Source: an uncultured Sphingomonas sp. (GTDB lineage: Bacteria > Pseudomonadota > Alphaproteobacteria > Sphingomonadales > Sphingomonadaceae). Taken from it: a stretch of 64,000 bases of DNA. Each line of letters starts with the position of its first letter. The first letter of the stretch is position 1. The translations under genes and the position numbers were made by a program. The stretch is taken from the NCBI RefSeq assembly GCF_913062585.1, contig NZ_CAJXWX010000003.1:62001-126000 (forward strand). Direction: 5' to 3'. The notes beneath the pieces were generated by a model, which was not told the origin of the DNA, did not search any database, and was given only the letters and a program-made list of their open reading frames with translations. This document shows positions 54,640 through 64,000 of this stretch, in pieces.

Positions 54640-54741
54640 CTCCCCTCCCCCAGCCCCTCCCGCCTTCGGGAGGGGAGAGGGCGTGGGCAACCGCTTCCCC
54701 AAATAACTCCCCTCCCGCAGGCGGGAGGGGCTGGGGGAGGG
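54640..54741. repeat. Palindromic intergenic repeat (CTCCCGC/GCGGGAG family)
   Basis: Outer arms CTCCCTCCCCCAGCCCC-type pair across the element, with inner CCTCCCGCCTTCGGGAGG and CCTCCCGCAGGCGGGAGG hairpins. It lies between the convergent purB and thioredoxin-like genes and may end both transcripts. Confidence 0.85.
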
Positions 54742-54778
54742 AACACCGCTTGTTATTCGAGCGACCGGCCGATGGGCC

Positions 54779-55288
54779 TTACCCCACCCAACCCGCCAAC
54801 CAGTCCGCCAGCGCCTGCGGCGTCATCGACCGCGCATCGGCCAGCGCCGTCTCGCGCCCTGCATTGACCAGCCGGTTGGTCTTCGGATCGACGATCAGCA
54901 CGGCGGGCACGCCCTGCAACCGCCCCTTGATCCCGTAGGACGCCGGGATATCCATATTCTGGTCGAACCGACCGACATCGACCGTCACCACCTCGAAATG
55001 CTTCGCGACGAAGGGCCGCAACTGCGGCAATTCCATCGTGCCCGCCAGCAAGCGGCAGTCGAGGCACCAATTGCCGCCCAGATCGATCAGCAGCCGCTTG
55101 TGCGCCTTGACCGAGCGTGCGCGAGCGGCAGCGATCTCCGCTTTCGCGTCACTTGCATGATAGGGCAGCGGCAGCGGCTTGGGCAGCGCCTCGAAACTGG
55201 CGATGCCGACGCGCGGCGCCGAAACGGGGGCGGCGGCGGTCAGAATGACTGGAGACAAGATCGAAAGAAGCATGAAAGAGTGGCGCAT
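54779..55288 (-). CDS. Periplasmic thioredoxin-like protein (DsbD-gamma type)
   Basis: A 169-residue exported thioredoxin-fold protein. An N-terminal hydrophobic signal is followed by the active site GNWCLDCRLL (Cys75, Cys78), whose WCxDC form is closer to the C-terminal domain of DsbD and to thioredoxin_7 proteins than to thioredoxin itself. The cis-Pro is in LQGVPAVLIVDP. It probably reduces or isomerises periplasmic disulfides; the partner is unknown. Confidence 0.85.
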   Translation of the reverse strand: MRHSFMLLSILSPVILTAAAPVSAPRVGIASFEALPKPLPLPYHASDAKAEIAAARARSVKAHKRLLIDLGGNWCLDCRLLAGTMELPQLRPFVAKHFEVVTVDVGRFDQNMDIPASYGIKGRLQGVPAVLIVDPKTNRLVNAGRETALADARSMTPQALADWLAGWVG

Positions 55289-55385
55289 GAAGATACTCCC
55301 TGGAACGCTCCCATTTCACGACGGTAAACAGCCGGACGCAATCCATAAATGAGCGCGTGAGTGGGGCAAGCGCTCGACAAACGGG

Positions 55386-56396
55386 TCACGAGAGCGGCTT
55401 GGGAACTTCCAGGTGCGCCGCGCGAACGAGAGGTTTCAGGGATCGTTCGATCCGTGACCGGGGTATCTCACTGCCACCACCACAAGGATAGCCGCCCAGT
55501 TCATAGGGGTCGTAGGTATAGGTCACGGCTTTCGGCGTCAGGGTAGGCACCCGACCAACCGCCTTGGGACGATCACAACCCTCTGGACCGCCGCTATAAT
55601 TGGCATTGTAGAAACTGCTCAGCAGCCGATCGACCGCCGGATCATGCACGTTCCGTAAAACATCCCGATCATTCAGTGCTCTGCCAAGAGGGAGAGCCCA
55701 TATCATCGCTCGGCTGTAGCTGACAGGATGCGGGCCGCCATAATAGCCTGAAGCTCCCAGCGAGGCGGATATGATGGCGCTGGAGGCAGCCGTGATCTTG
55801 ATGCCCACGTCGACCTGACTCGCCTGTTCATCGTTTGGGCCGTCATCGCCTTCCAACAGACGCAGCCCGTCCTGAAGCCAGGTCCGCATGGCCATGTTCC
55901 AGCGGCGCTCCGCCGCCGAATGCGGTCGATCGATCTGGACGAGTGTCATCGAAACGTTACGGAGCGGCGGCAGATTATGTTCGTCGGGATCCGGCGGCAC
56001 CGGCGTTTCCATCAGGCTCGTCAATGTCAGGAAGACATGACCGGCCGCGATCGTCACCGAGTCCTTCAGTTCACGGGTACGATCGTCGAGCTTCTCGATC
56101 AGGCAGGTGTCCCGCGTGAGCCTACGCTCGAAATAGCGATTGCGCGGATCGCAGGTGATCGAAAGCCAGCGGAGGAAATGCCGCTGATTGGCCAGCAGAG
56201 CCTGTCGCCCCTCGAGCGACAGTGCATGCCAGGCGTGGCCGTATTGCGCCGCCATCCGGCCATCAGCAACGGCTGCGTTGGGATTGGCGCAAATCGTGCG
56301 TTCAATCGGCGTGGCGGCCTTGGCACAATCAAAACCGGGCTGAGAGTAAACCAGCGGCACATCCGCCCCCAGCGCCAAAGCCAATGCTACGATCAT
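55386..56396 (-). CDS. LprI-like (DUF1311) exported protein with C-terminal domain of unknown function
   Basis: A 336-residue protein with a short N-terminal signal (MIVALALALGADVPLVYS). Residues 24-100 fit the LprI/DUF1311 pattern: FDCAKAATPIERTICANPNAAVADGRMAAQYGHAWHAL...LRWLSITCDPRNRYFERRLTRDTCLIEKLDDRT, with paired cysteines. The rest (about 110-336) is a mixed domain with SASLGASGYYGGPHPVSYSRAMIWALPLGRAL, recalling DUF3298-type periplasmic proteins. LprI proteins can inhibit lysozyme, but that role is not shown here. ATG 56396 is chosen; GTG 56402 is in frame. Codon use is less GC-rich than its neighbours. Confidence 0.8.
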   Translation of the reverse strand: MIVALALALGADVPLVYSQPGFDCAKAATPIERTICANPNAAVADGRMAAQYGHAWHALSLEGRQALLANQRHFLRWLSITCDPRNRYFERRLTRDTCLIEKLDDRTRELKDSVTIAAGHVFLTLTSLMETPVPPDPDEHNLPPLRNVSMTLVQIDRPHSAAERRWNMAMRTWLQDGLRLLEGDDGPNDEQASQVDVGIKITAASSAIISASLGASGYYGGPHPVSYSRAMIWALPLGRALNDRDVLRNVHDPAVDRLLSSFYNANYSGGPEGCDRPKAVGRVPTLTPKAVTYTYDPYELGGYPCGGGSEIPRSRIERSLKPLVRAAHLEVPKPLS

Positions 56397-56484
56397 GATC
56401 ACCCCCCGATGACCTCATTTTAATCGGCAATGGCCGCCCTACCAAATGGCTTTCACGGCCCGCCTCAAGCGCCTTCGACCAGCG

Positions 56485-57618
56485 TCACTCCCCCGCGAAC
56501 ACACTCTTCAACTTGGCGAAGAAGCCCTGGCTCTCCGGGCATTCGTCGCCGGTCTCGGTCTCGCGGAAGAGTTCGAGCAGTTCGCGCTGGCGGGTCGACA
56601 GGCGGGTCGGCGTCTCGACCTCTATCTGGATGACCAGGTCGCCGGTGCCGCGTCCCTGCAGGACCGGCATGCCTGCCCCGCGCTGGCGGAGTTGCTTGCC
56701 CGACTGGATGCCCGCCGGGATCTTGATCTCGTGGGTGCGCCCGTCGAGGCCGGGAATCGACAGCGATCCGCCCAGCGCCGCCGTCGTGAAGCTGATCGGC
56801 GCGCGCGCGAAGAGGGTGGTCCCCTCGCGCTCGAAAATGGCGTGGCGCTTGACGTGAAGGAAGATGTAGAGGTCGCCCGCCGGCGCGCCGCGCGCACCCG
56901 CCTCGCCCTCACCGGTCAGGCGGATGCGGGTGCCCTCGTCGACACCCGCCGGGATGTTCACGGCCAGCGTCTTAGTCTTCTCGACCCGGCCCTCGCCGCG
57001 GCAGTCGGGGCACGGATCGGCGATGATCTGCCCTGCGCCCTGGCAGACCGGGCAGGTCCGCTCGACCACGAAAAAGCCCTGCTGCGCGCGGACCTTGCCA
57101 TGGCCGCCGCAATGCTGGCAGGTCTTGGCGCTGGTCCCGGCCTTGGCGCCGGTGCCGTCGCAGGTATCGCACGCCGCCGAGACATCGACGGTGATCTCGG
57201 TCTGCTTGCCGTGGAACGCCTCTTCGAGCGAGATTTCCATGTCGTAGCGGAGGTCCGCGCCGCGCCGGGGCGATTGCCGCCCGCCGCCGCGTCCGCCGCC
57301 CATGAATTCGCCGAAGACGCTTTCGAAAATGTCAGAAAAGGCGCCGAAATCCTGTGCGCCGTGGCCGCCGCCGGCCCCGCCCATGCCCTGCTGGAAGGCG
57401 GCATGGCCATAGCGATCATAGGCCGCGCGCTTCTGGGGGTCCTTCAGGCAGTCATAAGCCTCGCTGATCGCCTTGAACTTGGCCTCGGAGTCCTTGCAGC
57501 CCGCATTGCGGTCCGGATGGTATTGCATGGCCAGCTTGCGGTAGCGCGACTTGATCGTCGCATCGTCCGCCGTGCGCTCGCATTCGAGCAGTTCATAATA
57601 GTCAATCGTCGTGCTCAT
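56485..57618 (-). CDS. dnaJ: Chaperone DnaJ
   Basis: A 377-residue Hsp40 co-chaperone of DnaK. J domain with the HPD motif ([10 protein letters not shown]), a Gly-rich linker ([14 protein letters not shown]), four zinc-finger CxxCxGxG repeats ([32 protein letters not shown]), then substrate-binding beta domains. Length and order are standard. It is downstream of dnaK, but 176 bp with a terminator-like hairpin separate them. Confidence 0.97.
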   Translation of the reverse strand: MSTTIDYYELLECERTADDATIKSRYRKLAMQYHPDRNAGCKDSEAKFKAISEAYDCLKDPQKRAAYDRYGHAAFQQGMGGAGGGHGAQDFGAFSDIFESVFGEFMGGGRGGGRQSPRRGADLRYDMEISLEEAFHGKQTEITVDVSAACDTCDGTGAKAGTSAKTCQHCGGHGKVRAQQGFFVVERTCPVCQGAGQIIADPCPDCRGEGRVEKTKTLAVNIPAGVDEGTRIRLTGEGEAGARGAPAGDLYIFLHVKRHAIFEREGTTLFARAPISFTTAALGGSLSIPGLDGRTHEIKIPAGIQSGKQLRQRGAGMPVLQGRGTGDLVIQIEVETPTRLSTRQRELLELFRETETGDECPESQGFFAKLKSVFAGE

Positions 57619-57757
57619 GCCCGGTCTCGCCCCGTCCGCCCGTGCGCGCTTCGCTGGCCGACCGCGCCATCAGGCCGGACGGAGCGACACCGCGAAGCGC
57701 TTCGTCATGGGCCCCGGCTTTCATCAACCGGGGCGGTATTCAAATGCAAAAGCCATG

Positions 57758-57785
57758 GCCCGGCCCACCCGAAGGCAGGCCGGGC
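57758..57785 (-). terminator. Hairpin after dnaK
   Basis: A 12-bp stem GCCCGGCCTGCC / GGTGGGCCGGGC (two G-U pairs) with a TTCG tetraloop is followed on the minus strand by CATGGCTTTT. It probably attenuates dnaK-dnaJ readthrough, giving more DnaK than DnaJ. Confidence 0.7.
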
Positions 57786-57794
57786 GCATGCGCC

Positions 57795-59693
<1,899 letters not shown>

Positions 59694-59793
59694 AAGTCTC
59701 TAAATGCCCCTCAAGAACATAGTCTGGAAGTCAGATGCCGGGGTCCGTCGGTCCCGAAAGCGGCAACCGAAAACCCCGTTCACGAAGCCGGAT

Positions 59794-59819
59794 ATAGGTG
59801 GGCGATTTGTTGCCGCAAG
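59794..59819 (-). promoter_or_regulatory. Sigma-32-like heat-shock promoter of dnaK
   Basis: On the minus strand, CTTG (59819-59816), 13 bases, then CCCACCTAT (59802-59794) resemble the RpoH consensus CTTG...CCCAT. The spacing fits and the gene is a classic RpoH target. The site is read by eye, so it is tentative. Confidence 0.5.
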
Positions 59820-59872
59820 ATTGGATGGAACCTAGGGTCGCCTCAGGATTTGCCGAAACGGGAGGGTTTGCC

Positions 59873-60313
59873 ATGCGGGCTGCGTTTTTTTGGGGGCTTT
59901 GCGCCGTGTCGGGCGCGGCCCTGCTGACGGGATGCAGCGGCAAGCCGACGCTGGAGAGTTCGGACGGCTGGGTCCGCCTCGCCGCCGTGCCGGGACGCCC
60001 GGCCGCGGCCTATTTCACCATCCGGGGCGGCCCGAAGCCGATGACCCTGATCGACGTCAGCAGCGATGTGGCGATCGGCACCGAGATGCATGAGGGCGGC
60101 ATGGCGATGAAGAAGGTCGACGCCGTCCCCATTCCGGCGGGCGCCACCGTCGCCTTCCGGCCGGGCGGGCGGCACGTCATGCTCTACCACATGAATCCGG
60201 GCGTGAAGCCGGGACGCATCCTGTCGCTGCTGCTCACCTTTTCCGACGGCACGCGCCTGCGCCAGGGTGCGCGGGTGATCGCGGCGGGCGATCCGGCCCC
60301 CACCGGCTCGTGA
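59873..60313 (+). CDS. PCuAC-like copper chaperone lipoprotein
   Basis: A 146-residue exported protein with lipobox AALLTGCSG (Cys21). The DUF461/PCuAC fold shows DGWVRLAAVPGRPAAAYFTIRG. Metal ligands fit the family: Met72-His73 in TEMHEGGMAMKKV and His101/Met107 in HVMLYHM. Such proteins deliver Cu(I) to cytochrome oxidase. GGGAGG before ATG 59873 sets the start. It ends in a GTGA overlap with the zincin-like gene. Confidence 0.87.
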   Translation: MRAAFFWGLCAVSGAALLTGCSGKPTLESSDGWVRLAAVPGRPAAAYFTIRGGPKPMTLIDVSSDVAIGTEMHEGGMAMKKVDAVPIPAGATVAFRPGGRHVMLYHMNPGVKPGRILSLLLTFSDGTRLRQGARVIAAGDPAPTGS

Positions 60314-60768
60314 CGAAGCGCCCCCTCACCCCGGCCGAGGAAGCGCTGGCGCGCGGCGTCTTCGGGGATGCGATCGACTATGCGAAGGTGCGGCTGTCGC
60401 CGACCAAATGGGCGTTCTTCCAGCCGCGCGATACGGTGATGGCACCGACGGGATGTATCCATTTCCATCCCAAGGGCGGGCTGTGGCGCGAGGATTTCGG
60501 CACCTGTCCCCTACACGAACAGGGGCTATTCGTGCACGAGATGGTCCATATCTGGCAGCATCAGCAGGGCATCTTCCTGCCGCTGAAGCGCCATCCCTTC
60601 TGCCGCTACACCTATGCGCTGAAGCCGGGCCAGGCCTTTGCCCGTTACGGCCTGGAGCAGCAGGCGGAGATCGTCCGCCATGCCTTTCTGCTCGCGCATG
60701 GCGCGCGGGTGGCGGGGGCGCCGCCGAAAGCGCAATATGACAGTCTGATTCCTTTTCCGGGGCCCTGA
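60310..60768 (+). CDS. Zincin-like 'vgr related' protein (HExxH)
   Basis: A 152-residue protein with no signal peptide. It has an HExxH metalloprotease-type motif, FVHEMVHIWQH (His76, Glu77, His80), and GCIHFHPKGGLW and GLEQQAEIVRHAF (possible third ligand). Proteins like this are named 'vgr related' in sphingomonads, but no link to type VI secretion is shown here. The start is GTG 60310, overlapping the copper chaperone stop, so the two are translationally coupled. Activity is unknown. Confidence 0.75.
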   Translation: MTKRPLTPAEEALARGVFGDAIDYAKVRLSPTKWAFFQPRDTVMAPTGCIHFHPKGGLWREDFGTCPLHEQGLFVHEMVHIWQHQQGIFLPLKRHPFCRYTYALKPGQAFARYGLEQQAEIVRHAFLLAHGARVAGAPPKAQYDSLIPFPGP

Positions 60769-60878
60769 TATCCGGGAAAAACCCGGCCGGAATTTGCCCG
60801 GATTGCCGCGGCTTGGTTAACGCCGTCATCACCATCCCTCACGCGCGGGACGCGTGCGACAGGGAATGGAAAACAGCG

Positions 60879-62402
60879 ATGACGGTCATCAACACCAATG
60901 GTGCCGCCCTGCGCGCGCTGGCCGCAAACAACCGCGCCAGCGCCGCCATCGGCGAGTCGATGATCAAGATGTCCTCGGGCCAGAAGATCAGCTCGGCCAA
61001 GGACGATGCGGCGGGGCTCGCGATCAGCAACTCGATGACGTCCCAGATCCGCGGCATGACGCAGGGCATCCGCAACGCGATGGACGGCATCTCGATGGTC
61101 CAGACCGCCGACGGCATCCTGAACGAGACGAGCAACGTCCTGCAGCGCCTGCGCGAACTGGCGATCCAGGGGCGGTCCGACACCTATAGCGACAAGGACC
61201 GCAAGGCGATCCAGGTCGAGGTCGCGGCGCTGGCGACGCAGATCGACAATACGCTGAAAAAGGCCGCCTATAACGGCCTCAACCTCTTCCGCACCGAGGC
61301 GCCGACCTTCGACGCCAACGACCAGCCGATCGACGACGCGATCCAGATGAACGTGCAGACCGGCCCCGGCACCACCGACTTCGTGGCCGTGCGTACCGAC
61401 GCGATCTCGACCGAGTTCGACCGCGACAAAAGCGCCAAGACCTGGGACTATCCACTGCTGCACGCGTCGCGCGCGGCGGGTTCCGGCTATGAGATCACCA
61501 TCTTCCTGACGCCACCCGCGACGCAGGCGGGCACGGCGACCCATCTCGTCACCTTCGACGACTATATGGCCAAGGGAAAGATCGCGGGGCGCGAGATCGG
61601 CCGCGACGATATCGGCACGATCGTGACGCAGCAGCCGGGTGACCAGTGGCACGACCCGGATGGCGGTCCGCGCCAATATGACGGCCTGCTCGGTCCCGCC
61701 ACGACCACCGCCTCGCCCCAGACCCACCTCGTCACCGTCGAGGACTATATCGCCAAGGGCAGCATCGCCGGACGCCCGATCACGCGCGACGATATCGGCA
61801 CGACCGTCACGCAGAATATGGGCGACCAATGGTATGACGCCAACCGGATCGACCCGCGCGACCAGCGCTATCTGACATTCGAAGCCGCCGTCATCCCGCC
61901 CAAATCACATGTCGTCACGATGGAGGACTATATGGCCTCCGGCACGTTCAACGGACGCTATATCACGCTGGAGGATGTCGGCACCTCCGTCCAGAACATG
62001 GGCGGCGCGCAGTGGTACGACCCGGCCAAGGGCGGCTATATGACGCATATGAGCCCCAGCGAATATGCCGAGCGGCGGCATTTCGAGCTGAACGAGGAAC
62101 TCGACGTCACCAACACCTATCGCATCGATAATACGCTCAGCCGGATCGACGCGATGCTGACCAAGATCAGCGACGTGCGCGGCTCCCTGGGCAGCAGCGC
62201 CAACCGCCTGCAATCCGCCGCGAACGACCTGACCAGCACGACGACCAATTTGTCGGAGGCGCGCTCGCGGATCACCGACACCGACTTCTCGCAGGAAAGC
62301 GTCAATCTGGCGCGCGAGCAGATCCTGTCCCAGGCCTCGATCGCGATGCTGGCGCAGGCGCAGCAGAGCCAGAAGGACATATTGAAGCTGCTCGGCCAAT
62401 AA
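60879..62402 (+). CDS. Flagellin with three 61-residue repeats in the variable domain
   Basis: A 507-residue flagellin. The conserved N-terminal D0/D1 region covers residues 1-140 (MTVINTNGAALRALAANN, SSGQKISSAKDDAAGLAI, GISMVQTADGILNETSNVLQRLRELA), and the C-terminal D1/D0 region covers about 415-507 (RGSLGSSANRLQSAANDL...ARSRITDTDFSQESVNLAREQILSQASIAMLAQAQ). Between them residues 221-403 form three repeats in exact 61-residue register. ATG 60879 is the start; an upstream frame to 60813 lacks family residues. No other flagellar gene is nearby. Surface-exposed repeats suggest a binding or shielding function. Confidence 0.95.
   Translation: MTVINTNGAALRALAANNRASAAIGESMIKMSSGQKISSAKDDAAGLAISNSMTSQIRGMTQGIRNAMDGISMVQTADGILNETSNVLQRLRELAIQGRSDTYSDKDRKAIQVEVAALATQIDNTLKKAAYNGLNLFRTEAPTFDANDQPIDDAIQMNVQTGPGTTDFVAVRTDAISTEFDRDKSAKTWDYPLLHASRAAGSGYEITIFLTPPATQAGTATHLVTFDDYMAKGKIAGREIGRDDIGTIVTQQPGDQWHDPDGGPRQYDGLLGPATTTASPQTHLVTVEDYIAKGSIAGRPITRDDIGTTVTQNMGDQWYDANRIDPRDQRYLTFEAAVIPPKSHVVTMEDYMASGTFNGRYITLEDVGTSVQNMGGAQWYDPAKGGYMTHMSPSEYAERRHFELNEELDVTNTYRIDNTLSRIDAMLTKISDVRGSLGSSANRLQSAANDLTSTTTNLSEARSRITDTDFSQESVNLAREQILSQASIAMLAQAQQSQKDILKLLGQ
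61539..62087 (+). repeat. Three tandem 183-bp coding repeats in flagellin
   Basis: Units are 61539-61721, 61722-61904 and 61905-62087 (residues 221-281, 282-342, 343-403). They share [T/S]H[L/V]VT.[E/D]DY, then AxGxxxGRxI, [D/E]D[I/V]GTxV and GxQW[Y/H]D. Units 1 and 2 are closest; unit 3 has diverged. DNA identity is lower than protein identity, so the duplication is old and kept by selection. Confidence 0.92.
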
Positions 62403-62434
62403 AAAAGGGCGGCCCTATCGGACCGCCCCTTTTC
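62403..62434. terminator. Intrinsic terminator between flagellin and grpE
   Basis: An AAAAAAGGGCGG / CCGCCCCTTTT stem with one bulge is followed by T residues on the plus strand and A-rich on the other, so it can stop both convergent transcripts. Confidence 0.8.
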
Positions 62435-62456
62435 GCATAAATTGGCAAAAGACCGA

Positions 62457-63002
62457 TCAATCGGGCTTCTTGGCCACCGCGACCAGCGCGGGGCGCAGCA
62501 GCCGGTCCTTGATCATATAGCCCGACTGCATCTCCTGCACGATCGTGCCCGGCTCCTGGTCGGAGGGCATTTCGATCATCGCCTGATGCTTGTTGGGGTC
62601 GAGCGCCTGGCCCATCGCCTCGATCTTGGTGATGCCGTGACGGCCCAACACGCTATCCAGCTCGCGGCCGGTGGCATCCAGGCCGGTCACCAGCCCCTTC
62701 CACTTGTCGTCGGTGCGCAGTTCGGCCGGGATCGCCTGAAGCGCGCGCTGAAGATTGTCGGCGACCGACAGGACGTCGCGCGCGAAAGCGGTCGCGGCAT
62801 AGTTGCGCGCGTCGGCCGCTTCCTTTTCGGCGCGGCGACGGACATTCTGGTTCTCGGCCTGGGCATAGAGATATTGCTGCTTGGCCTCGGCCAGCTGGTT
62901 CTCCAGCTCGGAAACGCGGTCCTGCACCGCAACTTCGGGCGCGGCCTCGGCCGTTTCCCCGCGCAGGTCGTTCTGGGTCTCGTTGATCGTATTTTCGCTC
63001 AT
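62457..63002 (-). CDS. grpE: Nucleotide exchange factor GrpE
   Basis: A 181-residue nucleotide-exchange factor of DnaK. A long coiled-coil (DRVSELENQLAEAKQQYLYAQAENQNVRRRAEKEAADARNYA) and the C-terminal beta-wing with DPNKHQAMIEMPSDQEPGTIVQEMQSGYMIKDRLLRPALVAV match GrpE. Two ATGs abut (63005, 63002); AGGGATT spacing favours 63002. It is the second gene of an hrcA-grpE operon, 12 bp after hrcA. Confidence 0.96.
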   Translation of the reverse strand: MSENTINETQNDLRGETAEAAPEVAVQDRVSELENQLAEAKQQYLYAQAENQNVRRRAEKEAADARNYAATAFARDVLSVADNLQRALQAIPAELRTDDKWKGLVTGLDATGRELDSVLGRHGITKIEAMGQALDPNKHQAMIEMPSDQEPGTIVQEMQSGYMIKDRLLRPALVAVAKKPD

Positions 63003-63014
63003 CATAATCCCTGT

Positions 63015-64000
63015 TCAGCCCATCATCCGGGCAAGCGTTGCCGCCGTGAAATCCACCATGGGCACGACGCGGGCATAGTTCAACCGCGTGGGCCCAATTA
63101 CACCGACCACACCGACCACTTGGCCGTCGAGGCCGCGAAACGGCCGGGCGATCACCGAAGACCCCGAAAGCGCGAACAATTTATTCTCCGCGCCGATGAA
63201 GATGCGGGTCGAATCCCCGGCGCGCGCCGAATCGAGCAGGTGCGCGATCTCCTGCTTGCCCTCCAGATCGTCGAGAAGGTCGCGGACCCGTTCCAGATCG
63301 GCGGCGGCGGCGGCGTCGATCAGACGCCCCTGCCCGCGCACGATCAGGATCGGGCGGCGATTGCCGTCCTCGCTCCACACCGCCAGCCCCTGTTCGACCA
63401 GCGCCCGCGCCGCGCCGTCCAGCGCCGCGCGCCCGGCCGCCAGCTCGCGCTCCAGCCGCTCGCGCGCCTGACCCAGCGTCAGCCCGGCCAGCGTCGCGGA
63501 CAGATAATTGCCCGCCTCGATCAGCGCGGACGCCGTCATGCCCGGCGGCAGCTCCAGTACCCGGTTCTCGACCGCGCCATCCTCCGCCACCAGCACGGCC
63601 AGCGCCTGGGTCGGCGAGAGCGGCACGAAACCGATCGAGCGCAGCTTCATCTCGCGCTTGGGCACCATCACCAGCCCGGCACAGGCCGACAGTCCCGACA
63701 GCACCGCCGTCGTCGCCGCCAGCGCCTCCTCGACCGGGCCGGAGCGCGCGGCGCGCGCCTCGATCGCGGCGCGCTCCTCGATACTGGGCTCCATCGCGTG
63801 CATCATGCCGTCGACGAACAGCCGCAGCCCCATATCGGTCGGCATCCGCCCCGCACTGGTATGCGGCGCGGCGAGCAGGCCCCGCTCCTCCAGCTCCTGA
63901 AGCACGTTGCGGATCGAAGCGGGCGACAGGTTGATCCCCGACAGCGCGATGGTCTTCGACCCCACCGGCTGGCCGCTGGTGAGATAGCTGTCGACCACGA
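63015..64000 (-). CDS. hrcA: Heat-inducible transcription repressor HrcA, 5' partial
   Basis: The C-terminal 328 residues or so of HrcA, which represses heat-shock genes by binding CIRCE elements. The winged-helix part shows SGQPVGSKTIALSGINLSPASIRNVLQELEERGLLAAPHTSAGRMPTDMGLRLFVDGM, and the C-terminal domain ends VVGVIGPTRLNYARVVPMVDFTAATLARMMG. The start and any CIRCE lie past the window's right edge. It heads the hrcA-grpE operon. Confidence 0.95.
   Translation of the reverse strand, partial: VVDSYLTSGQPVGSKTIALSGINLSPASIRNVLQELEERGLLAAPHTSAGRMPTDMGLRLFVDGMMHAMEPSIEERAAIEARAARSGPVEEALAATTAVLSGLSACAGLVMVPKREMKLRSIGFVPLSPTQALAVLVAEDGAVENRVLELPPGMTASALIEAGNYLSATLAGLTLGQARERLERELAAGRAALDGAARALVEQGLAVWSEDGNRRPILIVRGQGRLIDAAAAADLERVRDLLDDLEGKQEIAHLLDSARAGDSTRIFIGAENKLFALSGSSVIARPFRGLDGQVVGVVGVIGPTRLNYARVVPMVDFTAATLARMMG

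Overview
The window is GC-rich alphaproteobacterial chromosome, most likely a Sphingomonas or close sphingomonad. This rests on gene content and order (exosortase-A-linked O-glycosylation ligase, ispH-thrB-rnhA, a Tad/Cpa pilus locus, the zincin-like 'vgr related' protein, L25/Ctc with a C-terminal extension), on strong third-position GC bias that leaves long antisense shadow frames, and on palindromic intergenic repeats typical of the group. I saw no rRNA, tRNA, insertion sequence, prophage or CRISPR array. Both ends cut genes: an exopolysaccharide-locus ligase on the left and hrcA on the right.

Layout. 1-4.7 kb: end of an exosortase-type polysaccharide locus, a beta-helix protein, a PfpI-like protein, topoisomerase IB and an MscS channel. 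4.8-12.2 kb: putA, an intergenic stretch with a probable 29-residue membrane protein, a PNPOx-fold protein, PHB depolymerase and an MsbA-like ABC exporter. 12.4-16.9 kb: convergent GH84 and GH20 N-acetylglucosaminidases. 17.1-24.2 kb: rnr, a glutathionyl-hydroquinone reductase, proS, an EamA transporter, bluB and a SemiSWEET. 24.3-29.2 kb: the glycine cleavage operon gcvT-gcvH-gcvPA-gcvPB behind a tandem glycine riboswitch. 29.4-35.4 kb: a lipoprotein, ispH-thrB-rnhA, a secreted protein with a doubtful start, a YegP-like 58-residue protein, and an FAD oxidase/hydrolase pair. 35.5-42.6 kb: a Tad pilus operon (cpaA, cpaB, cpaC, cpaD, cpaE, tadB, tadC) lacking cpaF and pilin. 43.2-49.1 kb: ppdK, glyS and glyQ. 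49.2-50.5 kb: an XRE regulator and three small membrane proteins behind three matching operator-like palindromes. 50.6-56.4 kb: TraB/GumN protein, rplY, EF-hand protein, purB, thioredoxin-like protein, LprI-like protein. 56.5-64 kb: dnaJ, dnaK, PCuAC-like and zincin-like proteins, a flagellin with three internal repeats, grpE and hrcA.

Most genes are core metabolism and stress functions. The most unusual items are: (1) the flagellin at 60879-62402, whose variable domain holds three copies of a 61-residue repeat in exact register; (2) a palindromic repeat inserted in frame in glyS; (3) the XRE/membrane-protein operon with three TGTCA-N8-TGACA type sites; (4) the 29-residue membrane peptide gene at 8092-8181 with a duplicated leader and paired hairpins; (5) the Tad locus without its ATPase; (6) a cruciform-like three-stem element at 52348-52416. 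Functions are inferred from motifs read by eye; no database search was possible.
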